Assembly: GCA_028699735.1 (NCBI GenBank)
Contig: JAQVUB010000104.1
Span: 1,891 to 7,739, forward strand
From: Lentisphaeria bacterium
GTDB taxonomy: Bacteria > Verrucomicrobiota > Lentisphaeria > Oligosphaerales > Oligosphaeraceae
DNA: 5,849 nucleotides
Direction of reading: 5' to 3'
The notes under the pieces were generated by a model. That model ran no database searches, had not been told where the DNA came from, and saw nothing but the letters and a program-made list of their open reading frames with translations. Shown piece after piece: positions 5,716 through 5,849 of the stretch. The stretch's first letter is position 1. Every line of letters begins with the position of its first letter. The position numbers were made by a program, and so were the translations under genes.

Positions 5716-5765
5716 TTTTTTTTAACAACGAAAAAACACAAAAAAAACGAAACACAACTGACAAC
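5716..5765 (+). repeat. Intergenic CACGAA repeat, copy D (extended form)
   Basis: T8 then AACAACGAAAAAACACAAA, matching copy A exactly over 25 nt (1875-1899 against 5718-5742). An extra A-rich stretch with one ACGAA word follows, then CACAACTGACAAC, which recalls the CACAAACTGACAC half of copy A. It begins 8 nt after the batBC stop and ends next to the stop of the convergent gene. Unlike copy A it has no inverted partner. Its right boundary is approximate. Confidence 0.7.
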
Positions 5766-5766
5766 T

Positions 5767-5849
5767 TCAATCGGGTATTTCCGACATTTTTACCGGGCGT
5801 GCGCATTCCAGGGATTTTTCGGTGGCGAAGATGATGCGGTGGGTTTGAT
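5767..5849 (-). CDS. 3' end of an unidentified minus-strand gene (partial)
   Basis: Read from the right edge, one minus-strand frame gives QTHRIIFATEKSLECARPVK followed by MSEIPD and a TGA at 5769-5767. The codons favour G or C at third positions like the neighbouring genes, and the stop abuts repeat copy D, which is how the other gene ends in this window behave. Only 26 codons are present. No domain is recognised and no function is offered. A second minus-strand frame is also open here but reads through the repeat, so this one is preferred. Confidence 0.45.
   Translation of the reverse strand, partial: QTHRIIFATEKSLECARPVKMSEIPD

Noticed and set aside
1875..5765. CRISPR array interpretation of the repeats
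   Set aside because: Copies are about 1 kb apart, separated by genes, degenerate and in mixed orientation; there is no spacer structure.

Overview
The window looks like an ordinary chromosomal segment of a Gram-negative-type bacterium with moderately high GC. It contains a type 1B dihydroorotate dehydrogenase, a periplasmic-facing Bat (Bacteroides aerotolerance) type protein and a polytopic lipid-linked-sugar glycosyltransferase. That mix, plus AT-rich intergenic repeats built on a CACGAA word, makes me think of the Planctomycetes-Verrucomicrobia-Lentisphaerae group (Lentisphaerae-like). This is an impression from memory, not a placement. No phage, plasmid, transposase, CRISPR, rRNA or tRNA feature is visible.

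Layout from left to right: (1) a plus-strand integral-membrane GT39/ArnT-like glycosyltransferase, 8-1882; (2) a 37-bp inverted repeat, 1872-1951, holding the stop codons of this gene and of its convergent neighbour; (3) minus-strand glycerate kinase, 1941-3077; (4) a 65-bp gap filled mostly by one repeat copy; (5) minus-strand pyrD (class 1B), 3143-4063, probably transcribed ahead of the kinase; (6) a 240-bp divergent regulatory region, 4064-4303, with a repeat copy, a 12-bp palindrome, two competing hairpins and a TATAAT box; (7) a plus-strand fused BatB-BatC protein starting at TTG, 4304-5707; (8) another repeat copy; (9) the last 26 codons of an unidentified minus-strand gene.

The three metabolic or surface genes have no obvious shared pathway: sugar transfer at the membrane, glycerate to phosphoglycerate, and pyrimidine synthesis. 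The most notable feature is not a gene. Every intergenic gap carries a copy of one roughly 40-bp element: a T-run, then AACAACGAAAAAACAC, then further CACGAA-like words. It touches or supplies the stop codons of three genes and lies within 8 nt of the fourth. In one gap, two copies sit head to head as a near-perfect hairpin. The second notable feature is the in-frame joining of a BatB-like VWA membrane protein to a BatC-like TPR protein, with the BatC signal sequence apparently kept as an internal hydrophobic segment.
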